Below, piece by piece: positions 16,593-24,447 of a stretch of DNA of 64,000 bases; the stretch's first letter is position 1; each line of letters opens with the position of its first letter. The position numbers and the translations under genes are program-made. Origin of the DNA: Planctomycetota bacterium (GTDB lineage Bacteria > Planctomycetota > UBA1135 > UBA2386); the NCBI GenBank assembly GCA_020638735.1, contig JACKHZ010000010.1, positions 1 through 64,000 on the forward strand, given 5' to 3'. The notes below the pieces were generated by a model. The model ran no database searches and was not told the DNA's origin. It saw nothing but the letters and a program-made list of their open reading frames with translations.

Positions 16593-17837
16593 TCACTGCT
16601 TGCCGCGCGGATCCTCGACCCGTCCCGCAAACCAGCACAACCCGGTGCCGCGGTCGCGAATGGCGAAGGCGAACGGGCGGTCGGCCCGGAAGTCGATCGG
16701 GTCGCCGTGCGGCATGCCGCGCTTCTTCAGCACGATCGCGGTGGCAGCGGCGGCTTCGGCGCCGGCCTCGTCGACTTCGACCCATGTGCGGTGCACCGCC
16801 TGGCTGACGAACAGGTCGTGCTGGCCGTTGATCGGTGAGAAGTCGGCGCGCCCGCCGAAGGCGTCGACGACGCCGAGCGCCTCCAGCGCTGCGGGCAGGT
16901 CGTGCTTGCCGACGGCGCCGAAGCGCGGCAGCGCGACGTGCACCCGCTGGTGCTGCAGCGCGGCGAGGTGGGCGCCGGCGAGCAGCACGTCCTCGGCTTC
17001 GGCGAGCGTCGCCGCGCCGACCGGCACCATGATCTCCATCTGCATCGGCGAGTTGGCGAACGGCAGCACGACGCACTGCCAGCGCGCGTCGGAGGCGAGC
17101 GCGAACAGCTCGGTGACGTGCATCGTCTCGACGTCGACCGGCTCGCCGGCGCCTTCGTCCGTGGTGAGGTGGAACGGCGCCGGCGCGGTGCCGCCGTCGC
17201 GGAACGGCGTCGCCCACGCGCCCTTGAACCACAGCGCGTTGGTCAGCACGACGCGCGTCAGCTCATCGATCGCGTCGCCGGGCAGCAGGTCCGGGATGCG
17301 CTGGTTGGTCGCCTCGGCGATGTGGCGGTTGATGCGGTCGCGCGCGGCGCCAGGGTCGGCGGCGAAGTCGATCGGCTGCGCCGGGCTGTGGAAGTCGTCG
17401 CGCAGCGCCTGGCTGAAGGTCGGCAGCAGGTGGTAGCCGTCCTGCACCCACAGGTCGTTGACCAGCCGCATCTCGGGGCCGTCGGTGGCGCGCTTGCCGC
17501 TGACGGTGATCAGCGCGTCGACCGCCCGGCGCAGCCGTTCGCCGCGCAGGTCGTCGGGCAGATGGAGCGCCTTGGCGATCTGCGCGGCGGTCTCCCCGCC
17601 GGCGCCGGCCAGCAGCATGTGCAGCGCCATGGCGACGCTGCCGGGCGAACAGGTCGGGTTGCCGTGTTCGCGCAGTCGGGCGTAGAGGTCGGCGGCGAAG
17701 CGGTTGCACGCGGCGGTCAGCCGGTCGAGGTCCTGCGCGACGGTCGATAGGGACGTTGCGGCGGGCTGCTGCGCCTGGTCGGGCGACGCCAGCAACAGAG
17801 CGGCGGAGAACAGCGCGCCGAGGGGTCGGGATTGCAT
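16593..17837 (-). CDS. Secreted inhibitory-type serpin, predicted P1 Arg
   Basis: A 414-residue serpin (I4 family) with a signal peptide ending near ASPDQA. Family blocks include NRFAADLYARL, SPGSVAMALHMLLAGAGG, VLTNALWFKGAW and RPFAFAIRDRGTG. The reactive-centre loop has an inhibitory hinge (E357-A-G-A-E-A-A-A-A-T366). Counting from the hinge as in alpha-1-antitrypsin puts P1 at R373 and P1' at G374 (KKR|GM). That predicts inhibition of trypsin-like proteases in the periplasm or outside the cell. Bacterial serpins are uncommon. It is the only protease inhibitor seen here. Confidence 0.93.
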   Translation of the reverse strand: MQSRPLGALFSAALLLASPDQAQQPAATSLSTVAQDLDRLTAACNRFAADLYARLREHGNPTCSPGSVAMALHMLLAGAGGETAAQIAKALHLPDDLRGERLRRAVDALITVSGKRATDGPEMRLVNDLWVQDGYHLLPTFSQALRDDFHSPAQPIDFAADPGAARDRINRHIAEATNQRIPDLLPGDAIDELTRVVLTNALWFKGAWATPFRDGGTAPAPFHLTTDEGAGEPVDVETMHVTELFALASDARWQCVVLPFANSPMQMEIMVPVGAATLAEAEDVLLAGAHLAALQHQRVHVALPRFGAVGKHDLPAALEALGVVDAFGGRADFSPINGQHDLFVSQAVHRTWVEVDEAGAEAAAATAIVLKKRGMPHGDPIDFRADRPFAFAIRDRGTGLCWFAGRVEDPRGKQ

Positions 17838-17934
17838 GGCGCGCCGCCAACGCTTCCGCCGGGGGGTGGTTCCCGCCGGTTCTGCGCCGCAGGTCGGCGC
17901 GGCCGCGTCTTTAGGGGCAGGTCGCGACCGGCGC

Positions 17935-18825
17935 CTAGAGCAGGGCTGCCAGCGCGGCGTCGATCGTCGCGTGCTCGAACGCGAAGCCGGCGGCGGTCAG
18001 GCGACGCGGCTCGGCGCGCTGGCTCGCCAGCAGCACCGCGTCGGCCAGCTCGCCGAACACGAGCCGCAGCGCGAACGCCGGCGCCGGCAGCAGGGTCGGC
18101 CGGTGCAGGGCGCGGCCGAGCGCGGCGGTGAACGCGGCGTTGGTCACCGGCGTCGGCGTCGTCACCAGCACCGGACCGCGCAGCGACGCGTCGTCGAGCA
18201 GGTGCAGCAGCGCGCGGACCAGGTCGTGGCGCGTGCTCCAGCTGATCCACTGCCGGCCCGAGCCGAGACGGCCGCCGACGCCGAGCCGGAACGGCAGCCG
18301 CATGCGCTGCAGCGCGCCGCCGGCCGGGTCGAGCACCATGCCGATGCGCGGGTGCACGACGCGCGCCCCGACCTCGGCGAGCGGCGCCGCGCCCGCTTCC
18401 CAGGCGACCGCGACGCGGGCGAGGAAGTCGTCGCCGGTGGGGCTGTCGTCGTGCAGCAGCTCGTCGCCGCGGTCGCCGTAGATGCCGGTCGCCGAGGCGC
18501 CGACGAACACCCTGGGCGGCGTCGGCAGCGCCGCCAGCGAGCGGCACAGCGACAGCGTGGCCGGCCCGCGGGACTCGCCGATCGCGCGCTTGCGCGCCCC
18601 GGTCCAGCGGCCGGCGGCGACGTTCTCGCCCGCCAGGTGCACGACCGCGTCGACCGCCCCGAGCGCCGCGGTGTCCAGGCGGCCGCTGGCCGGGTCCCAG
18701 CGCGCGGTGCCGGCGCCGCCGCGTTCGTCGCGAACGAGCCGGACGACGGCGTGTCCGGCGGCGGCGAGCGCCGGGCACAATGCCTCGCCGACGAAGCCGC
18801 TGGAGCCGGTGACCGCGACGCGCAT
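17935..18825 (-). CDS. TIGR01777-family sugar-nucleotide epimerase (YfcH/SulA-like)
   Basis: A 296-residue Rossmann-fold extended SDR. The NAD(P) motif TGSSGFVGEALCPAL lies at the N-terminus. HLAGENVAAGRWTGARKRAI is the hallmark of the YfcH/TIGR01777 family, as is ASATGIYGDRGDE. A C-terminal DUF1731-like segment is present (LPAPAFALRLVFGELADAVL). ATG 18825 starts directly at the nucleotide-binding strand. The enzymatic substrate of this family is not known. Confidence 0.88.
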   Translation of the reverse strand: MRVAVTGSSGFVGEALCPALAAAGHAVVRLVRDERGGAGTARWDPASGRLDTAALGAVDAVVHLAGENVAAGRWTGARKRAIGESRGPATLSLCRSLAALPTPPRVFVGASATGIYGDRGDELLHDDSPTGDDFLARVAVAWEAGAAPLAEVGARVVHPRIGMVLDPAGGALQRMRLPFRLGVGGRLGSGRQWISWSTRHDLVRALLHLLDDASLRGPVLVTTPTPVTNAAFTAALGRALHRPTLLPAPAFALRLVFGELADAVLLASQRAEPRRLTAAGFAFEHATIDAALAALL

Positions 18826-18912
18826 GGTGACCCAGGCTAACGGGGCGAGCGGTCGTGGCGAAGCGCGACCCGGCCCTGACGTGTCGTCGTCGCCCGGGTC
18901 TAATGGCGGCGC

Positions 18913-20199
18913 ATGGCCCTCCGTCCGCTGCTCGTCGCCGCCTCGTTCGCGGCGCTGGTGACCTCCGTGTCGCCGGCGTGCGCCCAGGACGCCGACCTGC
19001 GCGATCGCATCAACCAGGCGCTCGACATGGCGCGCCCGGCGCTGCTCGACCACCTCGACGAGACCACCCGCAGCACCCGTCCCGGTGAGCTGGCGCTGCT
19101 GGTGCTGGCGGCGCTGCACGACGGCGTGTCGGTCGACGATCCGGTGATGAAGAAGGCGATCGTCAAGCTGGAGAAGGCGAAGCCGCAGCAGACCTACGAC
19201 ATCGCGCTGCGGCTGCTCGTGCTGGAGGCGTGCCCGACGTTCCCCGATCGCGCCGAGCTGGCCAAGAAGGACACCAAGGCGCTGCTCAGGCACCGCTCGG
19301 ACGACGGCGCGTTCCAATACGAGGACAACCCGTCGGCGTGGGACCTCAGCAACACCCAGTACGGCGCGCTCGGCCTGCGCGCGGCCGCGGCGCTCGGCGG
19401 CAGCGTCTCGCGCGAGATCTGGGCGAAGCTGGCCGACGAGGTCGGCGACCAGCAGAGCGACGACGGCAGCTTCGGCTACGCCCGGCAGACGCATGGCGCG
19501 CGCGGCTACGCGTCGATGACCGCGGCCGGCATCGCCGTGCTGGCGATCTGTCGCCAGGGCATGGAGCAGAAGGCGACGCGGCGCACGCTCGAGAAGCTCG
19601 ACGACCGCATCGAGAAGGCCTGGGGCTGGTTCGGCGCCAACTCGCACGTGATCGGCTCGACCACCGAGACCTGGAGCTACTACTTCCACTACGGGCTCGA
19701 GCGCGCGGCGATCCTCTGCGACGTCGTCGAGGTCGGCAACGGCGTCGAGTGGTATGCGACAGGCGCGCGCATGCTGGTCGATCAGCAACTGGCGGGCGGT
19801 GGCTGGCAGAGCACCACCGACGGCTATCCGGGCACGCACCTGTCGAAGAAGCGCGGCGACTCGGTGCCGACGGCGTTCGCGGTGCTGTTCCTGCGGCGCA
19901 AGTTCCAGAAGGCGGTCGGCCCGCTCACCGAGCACGTGGTGATGTTGATCAACCTCGGCCCGCTGTCGAAGGACGCCGACGTCGACGCCTGCGCGCAGTG
20001 GCTCGTCGGTCGCGGCAAGGAGGCCATGCCGGATCTGATCGGCGCGCTGCGCAGCGACATCGAGCCGCAGCGCCGGGCCGCCGGCAAGGCGCTGAAGCAG
20101 GTCTGCGGCGACGACTACGGCTTCGACGCGGGCCTGGACCGCGACGGCAACCGCGACGCGATCAAGAAGGCCGAGCTCTGGTACCTGAAGAACCGCTAG
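18913..20199 (+). CDS. Secreted alpha/alpha-toroid protein (terpene-cyclase/prenyltransferase repeats)
   Basis: 428 residues with a signal peptide ending SPACAQ. The mature part has toroid repeats with DDGAFQY, QQSDDGSFGY and DQQLAGGGWQST, the QxxDGGW-like signature of squalene-cyclase and prenyltransferase beta-subunit folds. No DXDD catalytic motif is visible, so it is probably not a cyclase. The C-terminal ~80 residues are helical and HEAT-like (KEAMPDLIGALRSDIEPQRR). Homologous secreted proteins are frequent in Planctomycetota; their function is unknown. Convergent with the FG-GAP operon. Confidence 0.75.
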   Translation: MALRPLLVAASFAALVTSVSPACAQDADLRDRINQALDMARPALLDHLDETTRSTRPGELALLVLAALHDGVSVDDPVMKKAIVKLEKAKPQQTYDIALRLLVLEACPTFPDRAELAKKDTKALLRHRSDDGAFQYEDNPSAWDLSNTQYGALGLRAAAALGGSVSREIWAKLADEVGDQQSDDGSFGYARQTHGARGYASMTAAGIAVLAICRQGMEQKATRRTLEKLDDRIEKAWGWFGANSHVIGSTTETWSYYFHYGLERAAILCDVVEVGNGVEWYATGARMLVDQQLAGGGWQSTTDGYPGTHLSKKRGDSVPTAFAVLFLRRKFQKAVGPLTEHVVMLINLGPLSKDADVDACAQWLVGRGKEAMPDLIGALRSDIEPQRRAAGKALKQVCGDDYGFDAGLDRDGNRDAIKKAELWYLKNR

Positions 20200-20218
20200 A
20201 CGCCCGCGCGCCGGCCGC

Positions 20219-21922
20219 TCACCGCCAGGCCAGCACGTCGTAGGCGCGCACCTTCTCGTCGGCCTCGCTGCGGTAGACCGCCACCAATTCGTCGCCGGGC
20301 GCGCCGTCGAGGTCGCCGACCAGCAGCTCGATCAGCTTCCACTGTTCGGGGTCGCGCAGCGCCAGGGACGCCACCGACTGGCGGTCGCCGAGCACGCGCT
20401 TCGACAGCTCGTCGAACAGGCCGGACAGCAGCGCGAACAGCCGATCGAGGTCGAACACGGTGTTCTCGTCCTCGAACAGCAGTCGTCGCAGCTCGCGCTT
20501 CATCTCCGGCGAGTCCAGCCCCGGCTGCGCGGCGACGCCGGTGAACAGCTCGATCGCCTTGTTGTCGGCGGTGACCAGCACCAGGTCCTCGGTGCCGGGC
20601 GCGCTGCGGAACGCGCCGCGGCTGTTGATGCGGACCTTCTGGAAGATCGCCATCGCCCGTTCGATCAGCTCGTCCTGACGGCCGAGCAGCGACAGGATCG
20701 CGGGGACCCGCAGCGTCAGGCGGCGGCGGTACTTCGGCGTGCGCTCGAAGCCGGTGCCGTCGCTGGGGTAGACGGCGACGTCGGCGTCGATGTCCGTCGA
20801 GCGCACCAGGCCGAGGATCAGGGTGGCGGTGCTCGGCACGTCGACCCGGAACGTCAGCAGGTCGGCCTTGCCGTCGTCGTCGACGTCGACGACGACCATC
20901 GCCGTGCGATCCTCGGCCAGGGCCTGGGTGCGCGCGCGTTCGAACTGCGGTCCGTTGGCGTCGGCGAGGAACGTCCAGATCTTGCGCCGGTGGCCGATGA
21001 CGTGGTCCGGGATGCCGTCGCCGTTGATGTCGCCGCGCGACAGCATCTGCCGGTCGCTGGCGACCAGCGTCGCGCCGAGGTCGATCGTCGCGCGCGGCGT
21101 GCTGTCCACGAACTGCTCGAGGTCGAGCACGATCGGCGCCGCGAACGAGCCGGTCTTCTCCTGCAGATGGAACTTGTGCACGCGCCCCTGCCGCGTCACC
21201 AGGTCCGGGCGGCCGTCACCGTTGAGGTCCTCGGTCTGGATCTGCGGCACGTTGATGTTGCCGGTCGTCTCGCGGTCGAGGTCGTCGGGCCCCTCCTCGA
21301 TCCGGGCGCGGGACGAGACCGGCAGCTCCTGCATCGCCAGGAACTGCGGCACCTCGGCGTCGCCGGGCTGCTGCAGGTAGGGGCGCACGCCGGTCAGCGT
21401 CGGCAGCATCAGATCCAGCCGGTCGTCGCCGTTGAGGTCGAGCACGAACGGCGATCGGCGCGGTCGGTCGACGCGCAGGTCGAACCGGGCGCGGCGCACC
21501 AGCGTGGTCGCCTGCGCCGGCTCGTCGCCGAGTTGCCAGCCGCCGCACGACAGGCCGCGGCCGTCGGCGACGACGACCTCGATGCCGGGCGTCGGCAGCA
21601 GGTCCGCGAGCGCGAACAGCGTGTGCGCGGCGTCCGGCAGCGGCACGTGGCCGCGTTCGGTCAGCGTCGCTTCGCCTTCGCCGCCGCCCGCCGCGAGGTC
21701 GAAGCGCCGCACGGCGCCGGCGCGCGCGTTCGCGCCGCACTCGACCAGCAGCAGCTCGACCGTGCCGTCGCCGTCGGTGTCGCCGAGCAGGTGCTCGACG
21801 ACGTCGCGAGTCTCGAAGCGCAGCAGCGTGCGCGCGGCGGCGGGCGGGCTCGCCTGGGCGTGCGCCGCGGCGAACGGGGCCAGCAGCGCGAGCGACGACA
21901 GGAGCGGGCGGCGCTTGTTCAT
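20219..21922 (-). CDS. Secreted FG-GAP/VCBS repeat protein
   Basis: 567 residues with a signal peptide (LLAPFAAAHAQ). At least five Asp-rich calcium-binding loops of FG-GAP/VCBS repeats occur (GDTDGDGTVELLL, LDLNGDDRLDLML, EDLNGDGRPDLV, GDINGDGIPDHV, VDVDDDGKADLL), consistent with a beta-propeller. The C-terminal third holds helical stretches around a run of Glu/Asp residues. ATG 21922 overlaps the upstream gene's stop (ATGA). It is the last gene of a four-gene unit with a second FG-GAP protein, a PDZ lipoprotein and an ABC transporter. Confidence 0.8.
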   Translation of the reverse strand: MNKRRPLLSSLALLAPFAAAHAQASPPAAARTLLRFETRDVVEHLLGDTDGDGTVELLLVECGANARAGAVRRFDLAAGGGEGEATLTERGHVPLPDAAHTLFALADLLPTPGIEVVVADGRGLSCGGWQLGDEPAQATTLVRRARFDLRVDRPRRSPFVLDLNGDDRLDLMLPTLTGVRPYLQQPGDAEVPQFLAMQELPVSSRARIEEGPDDLDRETTGNINVPQIQTEDLNGDGRPDLVTRQGRVHKFHLQEKTGSFAAPIVLDLEQFVDSTPRATIDLGATLVASDRQMLSRGDINGDGIPDHVIGHRRKIWTFLADANGPQFERARTQALAEDRTAMVVVDVDDDGKADLLTFRVDVPSTATLILGLVRSTDIDADVAVYPSDGTGFERTPKYRRRLTLRVPAILSLLGRQDELIERAMAIFQKVRINSRGAFRSAPGTEDLVLVTADNKAIELFTGVAAQPGLDSPEMKRELRRLLFEDENTVFDLDRLFALLSGLFDELSKRVLGDRQSVASLALRDPEQWKLIELLVGDLDGAPGDELVAVYRSEADEKVRAYDVLAWR

Positions 21923-23439
21923 CGCGGAAACCTCACGTGGTGCAGCTCGGCGTCGGTGTAGATCAGGATCGCGTCGCCGGCGGCGTCGAGCGGTCGCACG
22001 TCGGCGTCCTTCGGCACGTTGACGTCGGCCAGCGCCTCGGTCAGCTCGAGTCCGTCGCCGTCGGGCACGAGCCGGCGTTGCACGACGCGGTCGCCCTGGC
22101 GCAGCAGCACGTCGCCGGGGCGGCCTGGCTTGCTGCTCGGCCGCACGATCAGGAACGGCGGCGCCAACGCCTCGTCGCCGGCCGCCAGCGCCAGCGGCTG
22201 GTTGAGCATCGCGCGCGACGACAGCTTGCCGCCGTCGTTGCGGAACACGTTGAGCTGCGCGTCGAGCGAGTCCTTGCCGGCGCCCGTGACGGCCGCCAGC
22301 GCCGACGTGCGCACCGTGACGCAGACCAGGTCGAGGTCGCCGTCGCCGTCGACGTCGACCAGCTGCGGCGAACGCGCCAGCGGTTGCATGCGCAGCCGCG
22401 ACGTGCGTTCGGGCCACTGCAGCGCGGCGGCGGCGTGGAACAGGTCGACGCGCACCTCGACCTCGTCGTCGCGCTTCCCCGAAGTCGTGAGCAGCAGCTC
22501 GGCGCGGCCGTCGCCGTCGAGGTCGGCGAACTGCACGTCGAACGCCGGGTCGAGCGCCTTGATGCGGTCCTCGGGCACGGGCAGCGAGCACGTGGTCGAT
22601 TCGAGGCGGCCGGGCGCGGTCTGCAGCAGCGCGAACAGCGCGCGGTTGCGCAGCGTGACGACGTCGAGGCGCCCGTCGCCGTCGAGGTCGAGCGGGCGGC
22701 TCAGCGGCGTGCGCGTGGTCACGTCGACCAGCGGGCCGCGGTCGCCGCCGCCGGGCGCGGCCTCGCCGAGCCGCAGCTCGAGCGACGCGCCGTCGATCTT
22801 CAGGCCTCCTTCGGCGGCGTCGAGCGCGATCGCGCTGCGGATCGTCGGCAGCGCGATGGTCGCGGTGCGCGAGAACACCGGCTTGCCGTCCGCGTCGGGC
22901 GCGTCCTGGAAGTAGATCGTCCAGCTGTCCGGCCCCGGCAGCAGCAGGTCGGTGCGACCGTCGCCGTCGAGGTCGAGCGGCGCCTTGGACAGCGGCAGGA
23001 TCTTGCGGTGGTCGGCGGCGGGCCACACCAGACGGTGCTCGAACAGCGGCGTGTAGGCGACGTCGCCGTCGGCCTCGGGCGTCGCCACGACGACCTGTTC
23101 GGCGGTCAGCAGCAGCAGCTCGCGCCCCGGCCCCGGCAGGCAGTCGCACCACGTGCACGCGACGACGTCGCGGGTCAGCGCGATCGGCGGGCGCGACGGC
23201 GCCAGCACGAAGGCCGGGCCCTTCTCCTGCCGCAGGTGCACCGACAGGCGCCGCACCTCGTCGCCGTCGCGGCTGAGCAACGTCAGGTCGTCGCGACCGT
23301 CGCCGTCGACGTCCATCAGCAGCACGCCGGTGGCGACGGCGCCGGCCGGCGGCTGCAGCAGCGCGCTCAGCGGTTCTCGTTGCGCAGCGCAGAACGCCGC
23401 GAGCGACGCGGCGACCATCGTCGGCAACGCGCGCCTCAC
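21919..23439 (-). CDS. Secreted FG-GAP/VCBS repeat protein
   Basis: 506 residues. GTG 23439 leads into a short signal (VAASLAAFCAAQ). Propeller loops include MDVDGDGRDDLTLL, LDLDGDGRTDLLLP, LDLDGDGRLDVVTL, ADLDGDGRAELLL and VDVDGDGDLDLVCV, with near-perfect DxDxDG calcium sites. It resembles the downstream FG-GAP gene in architecture but is not closely similar in sequence. It overlaps both neighbours by 4 nt (GTGA upstream, ATGA downstream), so all three are coupled. Confidence 0.8.
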   Translation of the reverse strand: MRRALPTMVAASLAAFCAAQREPLSALLQPPAGAVATGVLLMDVDGDGRDDLTLLSRDGDEVRRLSVHLRQEKGPAFVLAPSRPPIALTRDVVACTWCDCLPGPGRELLLLTAEQVVVATPEADGDVAYTPLFEHRLVWPAADHRKILPLSKAPLDLDGDGRTDLLLPGPDSWTIYFQDAPDADGKPVFSRTATIALPTIRSAIALDAAEGGLKIDGASLELRLGEAAPGGGDRGPLVDVTTRTPLSRPLDLDGDGRLDVVTLRNRALFALLQTAPGRLESTTCSLPVPEDRIKALDPAFDVQFADLDGDGRAELLLTTSGKRDDEVEVRVDLFHAAAALQWPERTSRLRMQPLARSPQLVDVDGDGDLDLVCVTVRTSALAAVTGAGKDSLDAQLNVFRNDGGKLSSRAMLNQPLALAAGDEALAPPFLIVRPSSKPGRPGDVLLRQGDRVVQRRLVPDGDGLELTEALADVNVPKDADVRPLDAAGDAILIYTDAELHHVRFPR

Positions 23440-24443
23440 GAGTCGGTCTCCAGCAGCGTGTCGGCGTCGCCGCCGCCGAAGCCGATCAGCCACAGCAGCG
23501 TGAAGCGCCACGCCGCCTTCGTGCTCTCGTAGCCGAGCAGGCCCATCAGCAGCGACCACTCGCTCTTGCCGCGGCCGGCCTCGTAGCTGAACAGCAGCGG
23601 GATCGACACCTCGGACATCTCGTGCGCCCGCGCCGACAGCTGCGCCGTGACCTGGTGGCGCGCGCCGTCGCGGTCGAACGTCAGCCGCACGCGCTCGCGG
23701 GTCGAGTCGAGCAGCGTCGCCAGCAGGTCCTGCGGGTGCAGCAGCGGCAGGTCGTCGACGGCGACGATCAGGTCGCGATACTGCAGGCCTGCCGCGCGCC
23801 ACGGGCTCTTCGCCGACATGCCGATCAGCACCACGCCGCCGCCGGGGCCGAGCCCCGCGCTGCGCGCCTCGACCTCGGTCGCGGTGCGGAACACCACGCC
23901 GACGCGGTTCTCTTCGCGATAGGTCTCGCCCGGCTGGCGCACCGCCGGGTGCGCGCGCGGCACCAGCGTCAGTTCGGCGCGTGCCTCGCGGCCGGCGCGA
24001 TCGACCAGCAGCACCACCTTGGCGCCGGGCTCGCTGGCCAGCTCCAGCTGGCGCCATTCGCTCGGGCGCCGCAGCTCGCGCGGCTGCTCGCGGCCGACCT
24101 GCACCTCCAGCACGAGGTCGCCGACGCGCAGCCCGGCCTGGTCGGCGGGGGAGTTCTCGACCACGGCGGCGATCGTCAGCGAGCCCGGCTCGCCGAGCCG
24201 CGCGGCGATCGTGTCGCGCGCGTCCGCCATGGTCAGGCCGGAGAACGTGCCGGCCGGCATCGCCGCGCGCGCCGCTTCGTCCTCGGGCTCGTGGCGCAGG
24301 TCGAGCGGCTCCTGCATGTCGCTGAGTGCGGGCGGCTCCTCTGGCAGCTTCGTCAGCGAGCAGGCGCCGGCGAGTACCGCGTGCAGGGCCAGCGTCGCGC
24401 GCCACAGCGGGGCGCGACGGCGGGGTGGGGCGGGTTGCTTCAT
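23436..24443 (-). CDS. Double-PDZ lipoprotein
   Basis: 335 residues. The lipoprotein signal ends in LAGAC (Cys28). Two PDZ-like domains follow: the first around VVENSPADQAGLRVGDLVLEV (about 95-170), the second around GMSAKSPWRAAGLQYRDLIV (about 210-280). No protease domain is present. The last ~50 residues are hydrophobic (LLMGLLGYES ... FTLLWLIGFGGG) and could anchor in a membrane. ATG 24443 lies 4 nt after the ABC transporter stop; an upstream start inside that gene is less likely. It probably acts as a scaffold or substrate binder in the cell envelope. Confidence 0.75.
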   Translation of the reverse strand: MKQPAPPRRRAPLWRATLALHAVLAGACSLTKLPEEPPALSDMQEPLDLRHEPEDEAARAAMPAGTFSGLTMADARDTIAARLGEPGSLTIAAVVENSPADQAGLRVGDLVLEVQVGREQPRELRRPSEWRQLELASEPGAKVVLLVDRAGREARAELTLVPRAHPAVRQPGETYREENRVGVVFRTATEVEARSAGLGPGGGVVLIGMSAKSPWRAAGLQYRDLIVAVDDLPLLHPQDLLATLLDSTRERVRLTFDRDGARHQVTAQLSARAHEMSEVSIPLLFSYEAGRGKSEWSLLMGLLGYESTKAAWRFTLLWLIGFGGGDADTLLETDS

Positions 24444-24447
24444 GGGT

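Noticed and set aside
18913..20199. Squalene-hopene cyclase
   Set aside because: Toroid repeats are present, but the protein has a signal peptide, is too short and has no DXDD motif.
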